Part shown: in pieces, positions 1 to 9,010 of the stretch
How positions within the stretch are numbered: the first letter of the stretch is position 1
How the letters are laid out: each line of letters starts with the position of its first letter
NCBI RefSeq assembly: GCF_000502875.1
Contig: NZ_AYWX01000009.1
Span: 1 to 51,837 of the forward strand
Reading direction: 5' to 3'
From: Mesorhizobium sp. L2C084A000
Lineage (GTDB): Bacteria > Pseudomonadota > Alphaproteobacteria > Rhizobiales > Rhizobiaceae
DNA: 51,837 nucleotides
Made by a program: the position numbers and the translations under genes
Notes under the pieces: generated by a model
What the model saw: the letters and a program-made list of their open reading frames with translations, nothing else
The model's database searches: none
What the model was told of the DNA's origin: nothing

Positions 1-74
1 CCGCCGACGGAGCCGCCGCTCCGGCCGATGGCGCAGCGCCCGCCGATGGCGCGGCCCCCGCGGACAATAACTGA
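1..74 (+). CDS. C-terminal end of a protein that begins before the window
   Basis: An open frame entering from the left edge reads through repeated Ala-Asp-Gly and Ala-Pro units and stops at the TGA at 72-74. The tail is low-complexity, like the flexible C-terminus of an exported or secreted protein. From general memory of Mesorhizobium gene order, the gene before gor is often a DUF2059 protein, but nothing in these 24 codons proves that. A rho-independent terminator follows about 35 bases downstream, supporting a real gene end. Confidence 0.55.
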   Translation, partial: ADGAAAPADGAAPADGAAPADNN

Positions 75-108
75 TCCCGCATTTCAAATGGCCTTGCGGC
101 CTCCCGCG

Positions 109-137
109 AAAGCCCGGCCTGTCCGGGCTTTTCTTTT
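109..137 (+). terminator. Rho-independent terminator before gor
   Basis: An 8-bp perfect stem (AAGCCCGG at 110-117 with CCGGGCTT at 123-130) has a 5-base loop and is followed by a T-rich run. It ends the preceding gene and separates it from gor. Confidence 0.85.
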
Positions 138-190
138 GACGGTTTGCGGCCTACCTGTCTGACACATTTCTGAAGCTTGGGAGCCGCGTC

Positions 191-1582
191 ATGGCCGGTT
201 ACGACTACGATCTTTTCGTCATCGGCGGCGGTTCGGGCGGGGTCAGGGCGGCGCGTGTCGCCGCGGCTCTCGGCAAGCGTGTCGGCATCGCCGAGGAATA
301 CCGCTATGGGGGCACCTGCGTCATCCGCGGCTGCGTGCCGAAAAAGCTCTATGTCTATGCCTCGCAATTTCCCGAGCACTTTGCCGACGCCGCCGGCTAT
401 GGCTGGACGGTGCCGGAAGCCAGTTTCGACTGGCAGACGCTGGTCGCCAACAAGGATCGCGAGATCAGCCGGCTGGAGGCGATCTACGTCAGGAACGTCG
501 AGGGCGCCGGCGGCGAGACCTTCCACTCGCGCGCCATGATCGTCGATCCGCATGTCGTGCATCTCCTGGGTGAGGATCGCACCGTCACAGCAGACCAGAT
601 CCTGATTGCCACGGGCGGCCGCCCGGCGCCGCATCCGGCGCTGCCCGGCCATGAACATTGCATCTTTTCCAACGAGGCTTTCGACCTCAAGGAATTGCCC
701 AAGGCGATCATGATCGAGGGCGGCGGCTACATCGCTGTCGAGTTCGCCAACATTTTTCACGGTCTCGGCGTCGACACCACGCTGGTCTATCGCGGCAAGG
801 AGATCCTCAGCCGGTTCGACATGGACCTGCGGCGCATGCTGCACGAAACGATGGAAAAGAAGGGGATAAGAATCCTCTGCCATTCCGTGTCCGAATGGAT
901 CCGCAAGCGGCCGGACGGCCGGCTCGACGCGCTCGTCAGCGGCGGCGAGGTGCTGACCGTCGACCAGGTGATGCTGGCCATCGGCCGCATTCCCAACACC
1001 GAGAATATGGGCCTGGAAGGAATCGGACTGGAGATGACCAAGACCGGCGCCATCGCCGTCGACCAATATTCCCGCACCAACATCGACAGCATCTGGGCGA
1101 TCGGCGACGTCACCAACCGCGTGCAACTGACGCCGGTGGCGATCCACGAGGCGATGTGTTTTATTGAAACCGCCTTCAAGGGAAATCCAACCGCGCCCGA
1201 TCACGAGACGATCGCGACCGCCGTCTTTTCACAGCCGGAGATCGGCACTGTCGGCGTGTCGGAGGACGACGCCGTCAAACGCTTCCCCGACATCGAGATC
1301 TACCGCGCGACATTCCGGCCGATGCGGCACACCCTGTCCGGGCGGGATGAGAAGATGCTGATAAAGCTGGTGGTCAACGGCGCGTCGAAGAAAGTGCTTG
1401 GCGCCCACATATTGGGGCCGGACGCCGGCGAGATGGCGCAGCTTCTCGGCATCCCGGTGAAGGCAGGCCTGACCAAGGACGATTTCGACCGCACGATGGC
1501 CGTGCATCCGACAGCGGCGGAAGAACTGGTCACCATGTACAAGCCGACCTACCGCGTGAAGGACGGCGCGCGGGTGGATTGA
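191..1582 (+). CDS. gor: Glutathione-disulfide reductase
   Basis: This FAD enzyme reduces oxidised glutathione with NADPH in the cytoplasm. The 463-residue protein has the normal family length. The N-terminal FAD fold contains GGGSGG (12-17). The redox-active disulfide is C43/C48 in GGTCVIRGC, followed by VPKK. The NADPH fold shows GGGYIAVEF, and the YRGKE stretch after it is typical of the plant/rhizobial type. The active-site HPTAAEE sits near the C-terminus. The ATG at 191 has GGGAG 8 bases upstream. It is a single transcription unit after a terminator and converges with mgtE. Confidence 0.96.
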   Translation: MAGYDYDLFVIGGGSGGVRAARVAAALGKRVGIAEEYRYGGTCVIRGCVPKKLYVYASQFPEHFADAAGYGWTVPEASFDWQTLVANKDREISRLEAIYVRNVEGAGGETFHSRAMIVDPHVVHLLGEDRTVTADQILIATGGRPAPHPALPGHEHCIFSNEAFDLKELPKAIMIEGGGYIAVEFANIFHGLGVDTTLVYRGKEILSRFDMDLRRMLHETMEKKGIRILCHSVSEWIRKRPDGRLDALVSGGEVLTVDQVMLAIGRIPNTENMGLEGIGLEMTKTGAIAVDQYSRTNIDSIWAIGDVTNRVQLTPVAIHEAMCFIETAFKGNPTAPDHETIATAVFSQPEIGTVGVSEDDAVKRFPDIEIYRATFRPMRHTLSGRDEKMLIKLVVNGASKKVLGAHILGPDAGEMAQLLGIPVKAGLTKDDFDRTMAVHPTAAEELVTMYKPTYRVKDGARVD

Positions 1583-1648
1583 CGGCAAAGCCGGACTGCG
1601 GGACTCCGCCGCAGCAAGGTATTTGCCACGGCGGAGATAAGGAAGCGG

Positions 1649-3013
1649 CTACAGCAGCGTGCCGCGCAGGATCACCAGCGCCACCGAGAAGTAGATCACC
1701 AGCCCGGTGACATCGACCAGCGTGGCGACGAACGGCGCCGATGCGCTGGCAGGGTCGAAGCCGATACGTTTCAAGGCGAACGGCAGCATCGACCCCGACA
1801 GCGAACCGAAGGTGACGATGCCGACGAGGGCCGCGCCCACCGTCGTGGCGATCAGCGGCCAGTGCGGGCCATAGTCGTAGAAGCCCATATATTGCCACAG
1901 CGCAATGCGGCAGACGCCGACCACGCCGAGCATGGCGCCCAGCACGAGACCGGTGGGCAGCTCGCGCAGCGCCACCCGCCACCAGTCGCCAAGACCGATC
2001 TCGCGCAGCGCCAGCGCACGGATGACCAGCGAGGTCGCCTGCGAGCCGGAATTGCCGCCCGAGCTCATGATCAGCGGGATGAACAGCGTCAGCACGATCG
2101 CCTTCTCCAGCTCGCCCTCATAGCTCTGCATCGCGTTGGCCGTCAGCATCTCCGAGATGAACAGCGCGCACAGCCAGCCGCCACGTTTCTTGATCATGGC
2201 GAGGAAGCTCATCTTCATGTACGGCTCGTCCAGCGCCTCCATGCCGCCGAAACGGTGCACATCCTCGGTCGTCTCCGCGATCATCGTGTCGATGATGTCG
2301 TCGATGGTGACGATACCGAGGATCTTGCCATGGTCGACGACCGGAACGGCGAGCAGATCGTATTTGGAGATCGTCTGCGCCAGGGTTTCGCGATCGGTCA
2401 GCGGTCCGACCGTCACCGGAAGATGATCCGGCGCCACCGTTATGATCGAATCGCCGGGCTCCCCGGTGATCAGCCGGCGCAGACCCGTCGAGCGTACAAG
2501 CAGGTGCGTCTGCGGATCGACGATATAGATCGCATAAACGGTCTCGCGCGTCCGCTCCACCTTGCGGATGTAGTCTAGCGTTTGCCCGACGGTCCAGTCC
2601 GAGGGCACGCTGACGAACTCCGTCGTCATGATCGATGCGGCGCTGCCTTCGGGATAGCCGAGGATGGAGAGCAGCGTTGCGCGCAGCGGCGGCGCAAGCC
2701 CGCCAAGCAGCTCGGAACGGGCGGGCTCTTCCAGCTCGCGCAGGATGTCGGCGGCACGGTCGACCGACATCGCGGTGAGCAGCTTGCCCGCCTTGGCGCG
2801 CGGCAGCGCCTCCATGAGTTCGGACGCGCCGTCGAGTTCCGGCTGGTCGAAGATCTCGACCAGACGCTCGAACGTCACTTCACAAAGCAGTTCCGTCGCG
2901 GTCTCTCGAGGCTCCCTGTTCAGGGCCTCGACAATGTCGGCGACGTGATCGTTGGCTAGGATACGGGCAATCGCGACGGCCTCGTCGCTGGCTACGGCGG
3001 TAAATTCGTTCAT
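1649..3013 (-). CDS. mgtE: Magnesium transporter MgtE
   Basis: A Mg2+ channel/transporter of the inner membrane. The 454-residue protein shows the MgtE order: a helical N domain (to about 130), two CBS domains (about 130-260, with the VPVVD and IVTIDD stretches typical of CBS), then five membrane helices in the last 180 residues. The channel motif region ISEMLTANAM and the GGNSGSQ stretch before helix 3 fit the family. The start ATG at 3013 has AGGAG 8 bases upstream. The N and CBS domains in this family sense cytosolic Mg2+ and close the channel. The gene converges on gor. Confidence 0.95.
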   Translation of the reverse strand: MNEFTAVASDEAVAIARILANDHVADIVEALNREPRETATELLCEVTFERLVEIFDQPELDGASELMEALPRAKAGKLLTAMSVDRAADILRELEEPARSELLGGLAPPLRATLLSILGYPEGSAASIMTTEFVSVPSDWTVGQTLDYIRKVERTRETVYAIYIVDPQTHLLVRSTGLRRLITGEPGDSIITVAPDHLPVTVGPLTDRETLAQTISKYDLLAVPVVDHGKILGIVTIDDIIDTMIAETTEDVHRFGGMEALDEPYMKMSFLAMIKKRGGWLCALFISEMLTANAMQSYEGELEKAIVLTLFIPLIMSSGGNSGSQATSLVIRALALREIGLGDWWRVALRELPTGLVLGAMLGVVGVCRIALWQYMGFYDYGPHWPLIATTVGAALVGIVTFGSLSGSMLPFALKRIGFDPASASAPFVATLVDVTGLVIYFSVALVILRGTLL

Positions 3014-3121
3014 GGCTCACTCCTTGCCGTCCGGCAGGACATGAACCATGTGAGGTCACGTCAGGGCGGACGGCTGTTGCGTTCGACTGTGACTGTCGCC
3101 AGGCATGGCGCGGTGACCTTT

Positions 3122-3158
3122 CCGCTTGCGGGTTCGCGTTTTTACTGTCTGCAAGCGG
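3122..3158 (-). promoter_or_regulatory. Long hairpin in the mgtE leader
   Basis: An exact 8-bp inverted repeat (CCGCTTGC at 3122-3129, GCAAGCGG at 3151-3158) lies about 110 bases before the mgtE start codon. As RNA it would form a stem with a 21-base loop containing an A-rich run. I do not recognise a known Mg2+ riboswitch here; a regulatory leader is only a possibility. Confidence 0.3.
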
Positions 3159-3286
3159 GCGCAACATAGGAGCGCGCCTTGCCGTGTCAATCGCGATGAG
3201 GAGGGAAAACGCCGGCGCGCGGCCAAGATCGCGAGACTGTGATCGCCGGCCGCCGTGCGACTACGCAGACCGGGGTGGAATAACCG

Positions 3287-5278
3287 TTATTTCTGCTTCA
3301 GCCGGCGCGAGAAGCGCAGCCACTTGTCCTCGACCGGCCTTGGGGCCGGCCTTGGCTGCACGAGAATGGTGGTGAGCTCGACGGGCAAGGTCGGAACCAG
3401 CGGCTTCTTGGTGGCGACGCCGTCGGCGATCGCGACGATGCTGTGATAGAATTCGCTGCCCGTCATCGATCTTGGCGCAACCGCCTCGTGCATGACGCTG
3501 ATCACCGTGACATCGGGGCAGTTGTCCTTGATGGCCTGGTGGAAGGCGACCTTGCCGTCGGGGTCGAGCGCCCCGGTCGCCTCGTCGAGGAACAGCAGCC
3601 CCGGCTGCTGCAGCACGATGCGGGCCACCACCAGCTTCTGTTTCTGGCCGCCCGACAGCACCTGGTCCCAGCTTTTGCCTTCGCGGCTTTCGTCGGCCAT
3701 ATGCTCGATAAAGTCGCCGAGCCCCGCCTTGTGCAGCGCCGACGCGACCTGCGCGTCGCCATGGTCGCGCTCGGAGCCCGGAAGGCAGACCAGTTGCTTC
3801 AGCGTCACCTGCTGCAGCTTGACCTCCTGGGCGGCATAGAAACTCTTGACGCCCTCGGGGAAGACGATGGTGCCGCGGCCATAGGGCCACAGGCCGTTGA
3901 TCGCCTTGATCAGCGAAGTCTTGCCGCAGCCGGACTCGCCCTTCAGGAAAGTCCATTCGCCGCGCCGGAAGCGCAGATTGGCGGCGCTGAGGAAGGGCGT
4001 CGCATCCTCGCCTTGATGCGCCAGTTCGAGCTTCTGGATGGTCAGGCCAAAAACCGGGTTCTGGCTGGTGTAGTGGAAATCGGAGCGGCCGGTCTGGCTG
4101 TAGAATTCCTGCGGATGCTGGACATTCTCGATCGCCTGCGCCAATTCGATGACGCGCTGGCTGTTGGCGCGCAACGTTGCGATGTTCGGCATGACGTGGA
4201 TGAACCAGGAGCATTGACTGATCAGCGAATTGACCAGCTCGGAGCCGGTTATGTAGCCCTTGAGATCGAAACCGTTGTGGATGAACGGCACCAGGCCAGG
4301 TCCATAGGCGACAATGCGGGCGCCAATGAAATTATAGATCAGCTCGAACGAATTGTAGCCTGTGTTGACGATATTCAGCCGCGCCCAAGTGCGGTCGATG
4401 TCGACATAAAGTCGATTGTGCATCGTCTTCTGCACATCCTCGCCTTGCGAGGCCGCGACATGGAAGCTGCGACGCAGGAAAGTGGTCAACTCGCCGCGAT
4501 AGCTGCCTTCGGATTGCTGCATCCTGACGTTGAGCCGTTCCAGCAGACGACCCAGTTTGACCGCGATCCAAGTGTTCAGCGGCACGTAGGTGGCGACCGC
4601 CAGGAAAGCCAAAACCGCACTGCCGTAGCTGCCGAGAAATTCCAGCCCTTTCACTTCCGCCGAGTTTTCAAGCAATTTCTGGCCGACGAAATAAAGCGAT
4701 GTGGCAACACCCAGGACGCCCATGGCGAGGCCGATGGCTCCGCCGGTCATGTCCTTGATCGATTCCTGGACGCGCTGATCGATGTTGTCGGGAGCGGCAT
4801 TGCCGGACGAACCATGCTGGGCGTGGAAATGCGTATGATTGGTGTCGAGCAGCGCTTCGTTGAAGCGGCTGTCCAGCCAGCCGCGCCATTTGCGGTGCAA
4901 TGTCGCTGACACGAGACTGCGGATGCCGGTGAAGCCGGCGTCCTTGAGCACGACCAGCAGCACCAGGACGCCGGCATTGACCAGCAGCGAGCGAAGCGGC
5001 GTGGCGTTGGCGGCGTCATGGAAGAAGGCGATCGAGTTGACCAGTTCGCCGGAGGCTTCGGCGAACCAAACACCGGCCTTGCTGGACAGCGCCGTGAGCA
5101 GTGCGATCACCAGCGTCAGCGTCCAGGCTTCCTTCCAGCGGTCGGAAACCCAGTAGGCCCGCATCAGGCCCCAGAAGCTGCGCATCGACGACACCGGCGT
5201 CAGAAGCGATCGCCCTGCGGCATCGCGAGGTGTTTTTTCCGGTACTGACTCTTGCGATGGTCTACCGACCCGAATCAC
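3287..5278 (-). CDS. BacA/YddA-type ABC transporter, permease fused to ATPase
   Basis: A half-transporter with an N-terminal SbmA/BacA-like membrane domain (about residues 30-370, several hydrophobic helices) fused to a C-terminal ATPase. The ATPase shows Walker A GESGCGKTS, signature LSGGQKQK and Walker B LLFLDEATGALD. Related proteins act as homodimers and have been linked to cobalamin, peptide or very-long-chain fatty-acid transport; the substrate here cannot be told. The start is uncertain. GTG at 5278 is preceded by a GGCGGGAT stretch, TTG at 5290 has AAGG very close, and ATG at 5185 would remove 31 residues. It stands alone, upstream of an AT-rich gap. Confidence 0.88.
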   Translation of the reverse strand: MIRVGRPSQESVPEKTPRDAAGRSLLTPVSSMRSFWGLMRAYWVSDRWKEAWTLTLVIALLTALSSKAGVWFAEASGELVNSIAFFHDAANATPLRSLLVNAGVLVLLVVLKDAGFTGIRSLVSATLHRKWRGWLDSRFNEALLDTNHTHFHAQHGSSGNAAPDNIDQRVQESIKDMTGGAIGLAMGVLGVATSLYFVGQKLLENSAEVKGLEFLGSYGSAVLAFLAVATYVPLNTWIAVKLGRLLERLNVRMQQSEGSYRGELTTFLRRSFHVAASQGEDVQKTMHNRLYVDIDRTWARLNIVNTGYNSFELIYNFIGARIVAYGPGLVPFIHNGFDLKGYITGSELVNSLISQCSWFIHVMPNIATLRANSQRVIELAQAIENVQHPQEFYSQTGRSDFHYTSQNPVFGLTIQKLELAHQGEDATPFLSAANLRFRRGEWTFLKGESGCGKTSLIKAINGLWPYGRGTIVFPEGVKSFYAAQEVKLQQVTLKQLVCLPGSERDHGDAQVASALHKAGLGDFIEHMADESREGKSWDQVLSGGQKQKLVVARIVLQQPGLLFLDEATGALDPDGKVAFHQAIKDNCPDVTVISVMHEAVAPRSMTGSEFYHSIVAIADGVATKKPLVPTLPVELTTILVQPRPAPRPVEDKWLRFSRRLKQK

Positions 5279-5290
5279 GATCCCGCCCAA

Positions 5291-5784
5291 ACCTTTTTTC
5301 TTTTGTTACAGATGGTAACACCAATTGATCATTTTCCATTAATTTAAAACCGGGCCGATTGGATTGCGCCGGCAGCCGTGGCCGTGAGGCAACAGATTAC
5401 ATGCTGAAATATAGCGACAACGATAGGCAAAAATCCGAATATTGCTTTTGATTTCAAATGCCTGATACATAGGGGCGTGACGTTAGCGCGGCTTCCCTTA
5501 GGGAAGGTTTTCACACGGTTTTGTGAACTCAAAATCGTCCGGACCGAGCGCTTTTCTCAAAGCAGGTTGACCCGAACACCCGAAAATTTGCCGTTCGCGA
5601 CCTCGCCGGGCGTGCCGTTGTCGTCCTTGCCGGAGGCAGGAGGTGACCGGAGAATCGGCCGAGCGGCGCTTCCTTGTCGGATCGGCTGAGGGACTGTGTT
5701 TGACAATTCATCCGCTTGGGATTGAACCTTGCCTGGCATCGTCGACACTCATGCATGTTCGGTTCTCCAACAAGGAAGCTCCCA
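5291..5784. other. AT-rich intergenic region with two inverted repeats
   Basis: This 490-base gap is clearly richer in A+T than its surroundings between about 5290 and 5480. It holds an operator-like inverted repeat TGTTAC-N5-GTAACA at 5304-5320, just upstream of the ABC transporter start. A second palindrome, CTTCCCT-T-AGGGAAG, lies at 5492-5506 and is followed by GTTTTC. Frames crossing the gap lack ribosome-binding sites and family resemblance. It probably carries the promoters of the genes on both sides. Confidence 0.4.
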
Positions 5785-6222
5785 ATGCTTGCACGCGCGG
5801 CCGCAATCCTGTCCCTCTTCGCCTGGCTGCCCCTCGTACCTTTGGCGCATGCCGGCCAGCAGAGCATCCCGGCCAGCGCCGAAGGCCAGATCGAGTTCAA
5901 CACGCCGTCCGGCAACATCGGCTGCATCTACACACCCAAAGGCGGCACCGGCACCTATGAACCAAGGGATGGTGGCCCGGAGCTGAGCTGCTCGCGAGTC
6001 GAGCCAAGCTACGTCACGATTATCCTGGGTCCGAAGGGGCCAGCCACGCTGATCAAGAACCCCGGCGAGCAGGGCTGCTGCAGCGATGTCGACAAGCTTG
6101 GCTACGGCAACAGCTGGAGCGCCGGGCCGTTTTCGTGCCAGTCGTCAAGCAAGGGACTGTCCTGCACGGCCACGAACGGCCATGGATTTTTCATCAGCAA
6201 GGCCAAGGCGACGGTGAAGTAA
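5785..6222 (+). CDS. Secreted cysteine-rich protein, DUF6636-like
   Basis: A 145-residue exported protein of unknown function. Residues 1-23 form a classical signal peptide ending in LAHA. The mature part has six cysteines (CIY, LSC, GCC, FSC, LSC) and short glycine-rich stretches such as TPSGNIGC, the pattern of the DUF6636 family of small periplasmic or extracellular proteins. The ATG at 5785 has AAGGAAG 6 bases upstream. An in-frame start 69 bases earlier would place a charged, histidine-rich segment before the signal peptide and is unlikely. It converges with the FrnE-like gene. Confidence 0.75.
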   Translation: MLARAAAILSLFAWLPLVPLAHAGQQSIPASAEGQIEFNTPSGNIGCIYTPKGGTGTYEPRDGGPELSCSRVEPSYVTIILGPKGPATLIKNPGEQGCCSDVDKLGYGNSWSAGPFSCQSSSKGLSCTATNGHGFFISKAKATVK

Positions 6223-6259
6223 CGCTTGCTGCTGTCGCGGAGAGGAGAGGGCGGTCGGC

Positions 6260-6940
6260 TCAGCCGGCCTTTTCCAGTTCGCCGCGCGCCTTGGCGGCCG
6301 CCACCTGGCGAATGGCATCGGCCAGCGTGTCGGCATCCTGCGCGCCCATGACCGCGTATTTGTCCTCGAGCAGGAAGCACGGTACACCAGAAATGCCCAT
6401 GCGCGACGCGGTGGCGATCTCGGTGCGCACCGCCTCGACATCGGCCTCGGTCGGCAAAAGCGTGGCGACCACGGACGCATCCATGCCGGCCTCGCGCGCC
6501 GCCTCGACCAGCACGGCATGATCGCCAATGTTGGCGCCTTCCTCGAAATTCAACTGGAACAGCCGGCGCACAAGCCTGTTCTGAATGGCTTCGCCGGCGG
6601 CACCTGCCCAGCGGATCAGCCGGTGCGCATCCAGCGTGTTCGGCGCCACCTTGATGGCGTCGAAGGCGAACGAGATGCCTTCGATTTCGCCCAGCGGCTC
6701 GATGCGGGCGTGAATCTCGCGGATGCGCTCGTCGCTGCCGAATTTTGCCAGCATGTATTCGCGGCGGTCCTTGCCATCAGACGGAATGGTTGGATCGAGC
6801 TGGAACGGCCGCCAGCGGACATGCACGTCGACATCGCCGACGGCGGCAATCGCCCTGTCGAGCCGCTTCTGGCCGATGAAGCACCAGGGGCAGACGACAT
6901 CGGACACCACATCGACGGTGATGGCGCTCAATTCGCTCAT
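6260..6940 (-). CDS. DsbA-family oxidoreductase, FrnE-like
   Basis: A thioredoxin-fold oxidoreductase of 226 residues. The active-site motif CPWC is at residues 17-20, following the strand DVVSDVV. The cis-proline loop appears as GVPCF near residue 175. No signal peptide is present, so it should act in the cytoplasm, as in other FrnE/2-hydroxychromene-2-carboxylate-isomerase-like proteins. The start ATG at 6940 has a perfect AGGAGG 6 bases upstream. The gene begins 17 bases after the peptide-binding protein gene on the same strand, so they are probably cotranscribed; the functional link is unknown. Confidence 0.9.
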   Translation of the reverse strand: MSELSAITVDVVSDVVCPWCFIGQKRLDRAIAAVGDVDVHVRWRPFQLDPTIPSDGKDRREYMLAKFGSDERIREIHARIEPLGEIEGISFAFDAIKVAPNTLDAHRLIRWAGAAGEAIQNRLVRRLFQLNFEEGANIGDHAVLVEAAREAGMDASVVATLLPTEADVEAVRTEIATASRMGISGVPCFLLEDKYAVMGAQDADTLADAIRQVAAAKARGELEKAG

Positions 6941-6957
6941 CTCGACCTCCTGATCCC

Positions 6958-8778
6958 TCAGTTGGGCTTGCGCCACCATGTTGGCAGTTGATACCCGAAT
7001 ATGGGCGTCTTTTGCGGATGTTCCAGGTAGTTCCAGTAGGCGATCCATTGCTGCGTGTTGTACTGCATCGGCACCATGTAGTTGCCGGAGATCAGCAGCC
7101 GGTCGAGAACGCGAACTGCGGCAACATAATCCTCCTTGGAGCGGGCGCGCAGCATCGCCTCGATCGCCGCGTCCACAGCCGGATCGGCGACGCCGGCGAG
7201 ATTGAACGAGCCTTCCGTCCTGGCCGCGGCGGAACTCCAGCGCCCGCTCTGCTCGATGCCGGGCGACAACGAATTGTTGAAGCCGCTCGATCCGACCAGG
7301 ACCTCGAAGTCGAAGCGCTGCTTGCGCGACTGGATCTGATCGCCGTCGAGGCTGCGAATGGTGAGATCGATGCCGATCTTCTCCAGCGTGCGCTGGTAGA
7401 TGCCGGCAAGGCGCTCCTCGTCCTGCGACGCGGTCAGGATTTCGAAGCTGAAGGGTTTGCCTTCGGGATCGAGCATCGTTCCATTCTGCACGTGGTAGCC
7501 GACACTTTTCAAAAGATCGAAGGCTGCCTTCAGCACGCGGCGGTCCTGGCCCGATCCGTCGGTCACCGGCGGCCGCCATGTACCGTCCATGACATCGGCC
7601 GGCACGCGGCCGGGGTAGGGCGCCAGAAGCGCTTTCTCCTTGTCGTCCGCTGGATGGCCGAGCGCGGAAAGCTCGGAGTTTTGCCAATAGCTCATTGTCC
7701 GCGCGTACTTGCCGCCGAACAGGTTCTTGTTGGCCCATTCGAAGTCATAAAGCATACCGAGCGCGCGCCGCACGACCGGGTTGGCGAATTTCGGCAACCG
7801 CGTGTTGAACAGGAAACCAGTCACCACGGGCGGAATGCCGGTGTCGAAGGTCTGCGCGACCACATCGCCCTTGTGGAAGGCCGGAAAATCGAGATCGCGC
7901 TCGCGCTTCACCGGATCGCTATCGTCGTCGATGGCGCAAAGGCCTTTCTTGAACGCTTCGAGCTTGGCGTTAGCGTTGAGGAAATACTCGATAGTGATCT
8001 GGTCGTAATTGTCGAAACCGCGCTTGGCCGGGACGTCCTTGCCCCAGTAATCCGGGTTGCGCTTGAACACGATGCGCTGGCCGGGCTGCACCTGCGCGAT
8101 CGTATAGGGGCCACTGCCGATCACCGGCTTGAGCGTCGTCCTGTCGAAAGTCTCCTTGTCGAAGGCATGCTTCGGGATGATTGGGGTCAGCGCGATGATC
8201 AGCGGGAATTCGCGATCGGCCTTGTCGTTGAAGGTGAAGCGCACGCTGTGATCGCCGGTCTTTTCGAGCTTGGCGACCCTGGCCATGCGGTCGCTGTAGG
8301 GCGGTCGCCCTTTCTCGGTGTAGACATCGTAGCTGAACAGCACATCTTCCGGCGTCACTGGCTGGCCGTCCGACCATTTGGCCTTCGGGTTGAGATGGAA
8401 TTCGATGCTCTTGCGCTCCGGGTCCATGTCGGCGCTGTCGGCCAACAAACCGTAAAGCGTGAAAGCCTCGTCGGCATTGCGCTGCATCAACGGCTCGAAG
8501 ACCAGATTGCCGAAGATCGTGTCCATCATGCCGCGCGCCGTCGTGCGCAGGCTCTTGAGGATGAAAGGGTTGAGGTTGTCGAAGCTGCCGACGACGCAAT
8601 ACGTGATCGAGCCACCCTTCGGCGCATCGGGATTGACGTAATCGAAATGCGTATAGCCGGGCGGCAGCGCCGGCTCGCCCTGCATGGCGATAGCGTGCTT
8701 CGGCTCCGATGCGGCCGGCTGATGCGAAAGGGCGAGAAACGATATCCCGGTAATCAGCCAAACAACAACGCGGCCCAT
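6958..8778 (-). CDS. YejA-like peptide ABC transporter substrate-binding protein
   Basis: A periplasmic family-5 solute-binding protein of 606 residues. The signal peptide covers about residues 1-23 (ending AAS). It is followed by the stretch characteristic of YejA-type proteins: AMQGEPALPPGYTHF, then NPDAPKGG. The SDGQPVTPEDVLFSYD and GSGPY motifs are classic for oligopeptide/dipeptide binding proteins. No permease or ATPase genes lie beside it, so it may serve a transporter encoded elsewhere. The start ATG at 8778 has AAGGAG 8 bases upstream. Homologues bind short peptides or microcin C-like compounds; the ligand here is not determinable. Confidence 0.9.
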   Translation of the reverse strand: MGRVVVWLITGISFLALSHQPAASEPKHAIAMQGEPALPPGYTHFDYVNPDAPKGGSITYCVVGSFDNLNPFILKSLRTTARGMMDTIFGNLVFEPLMQRNADEAFTLYGLLADSADMDPERKSIEFHLNPKAKWSDGQPVTPEDVLFSYDVYTEKGRPPYSDRMARVAKLEKTGDHSVRFTFNDKADREFPLIIALTPIIPKHAFDKETFDRTTLKPVIGSGPYTIAQVQPGQRIVFKRNPDYWGKDVPAKRGFDNYDQITIEYFLNANAKLEAFKKGLCAIDDDSDPVKRERDLDFPAFHKGDVVAQTFDTGIPPVVTGFLFNTRLPKFANPVVRRALGMLYDFEWANKNLFGGKYARTMSYWQNSELSALGHPADDKEKALLAPYPGRVPADVMDGTWRPPVTDGSGQDRRVLKAAFDLLKSVGYHVQNGTMLDPEGKPFSFEILTASQDEERLAGIYQRTLEKIGIDLTIRSLDGDQIQSRKQRFDFEVLVGSSGFNNSLSPGIEQSGRWSSAAARTEGSFNLAGVADPAVDAAIEAMLRARSKEDYVAAVRVLDRLLISGNYMVPMQYNTQQWIAYWNYLEHPQKTPIFGYQLPTWWRKPN

Positions 8779-9010
8779 GACCGTCTCCTTATTGGGTCGG
8801 CTTGATGATTCGGTGTGCACCCTAGCATGGGGCGGCTGCGCGCCGGCCAACCGCGCGTTCAACAATTGCTGACGCCGGGCTGGATTCGGCCTCGCTTGCA
8901 GTGTAACACGCCCTCCGAAGTCATTCTGTTGCCTCATTTCGGCAACAGGTAGCTGGACCACACGGCACGAAGAAGCCGGTCCCGGGATCATTTGAGAGGA
9001 AGTGCACGAC

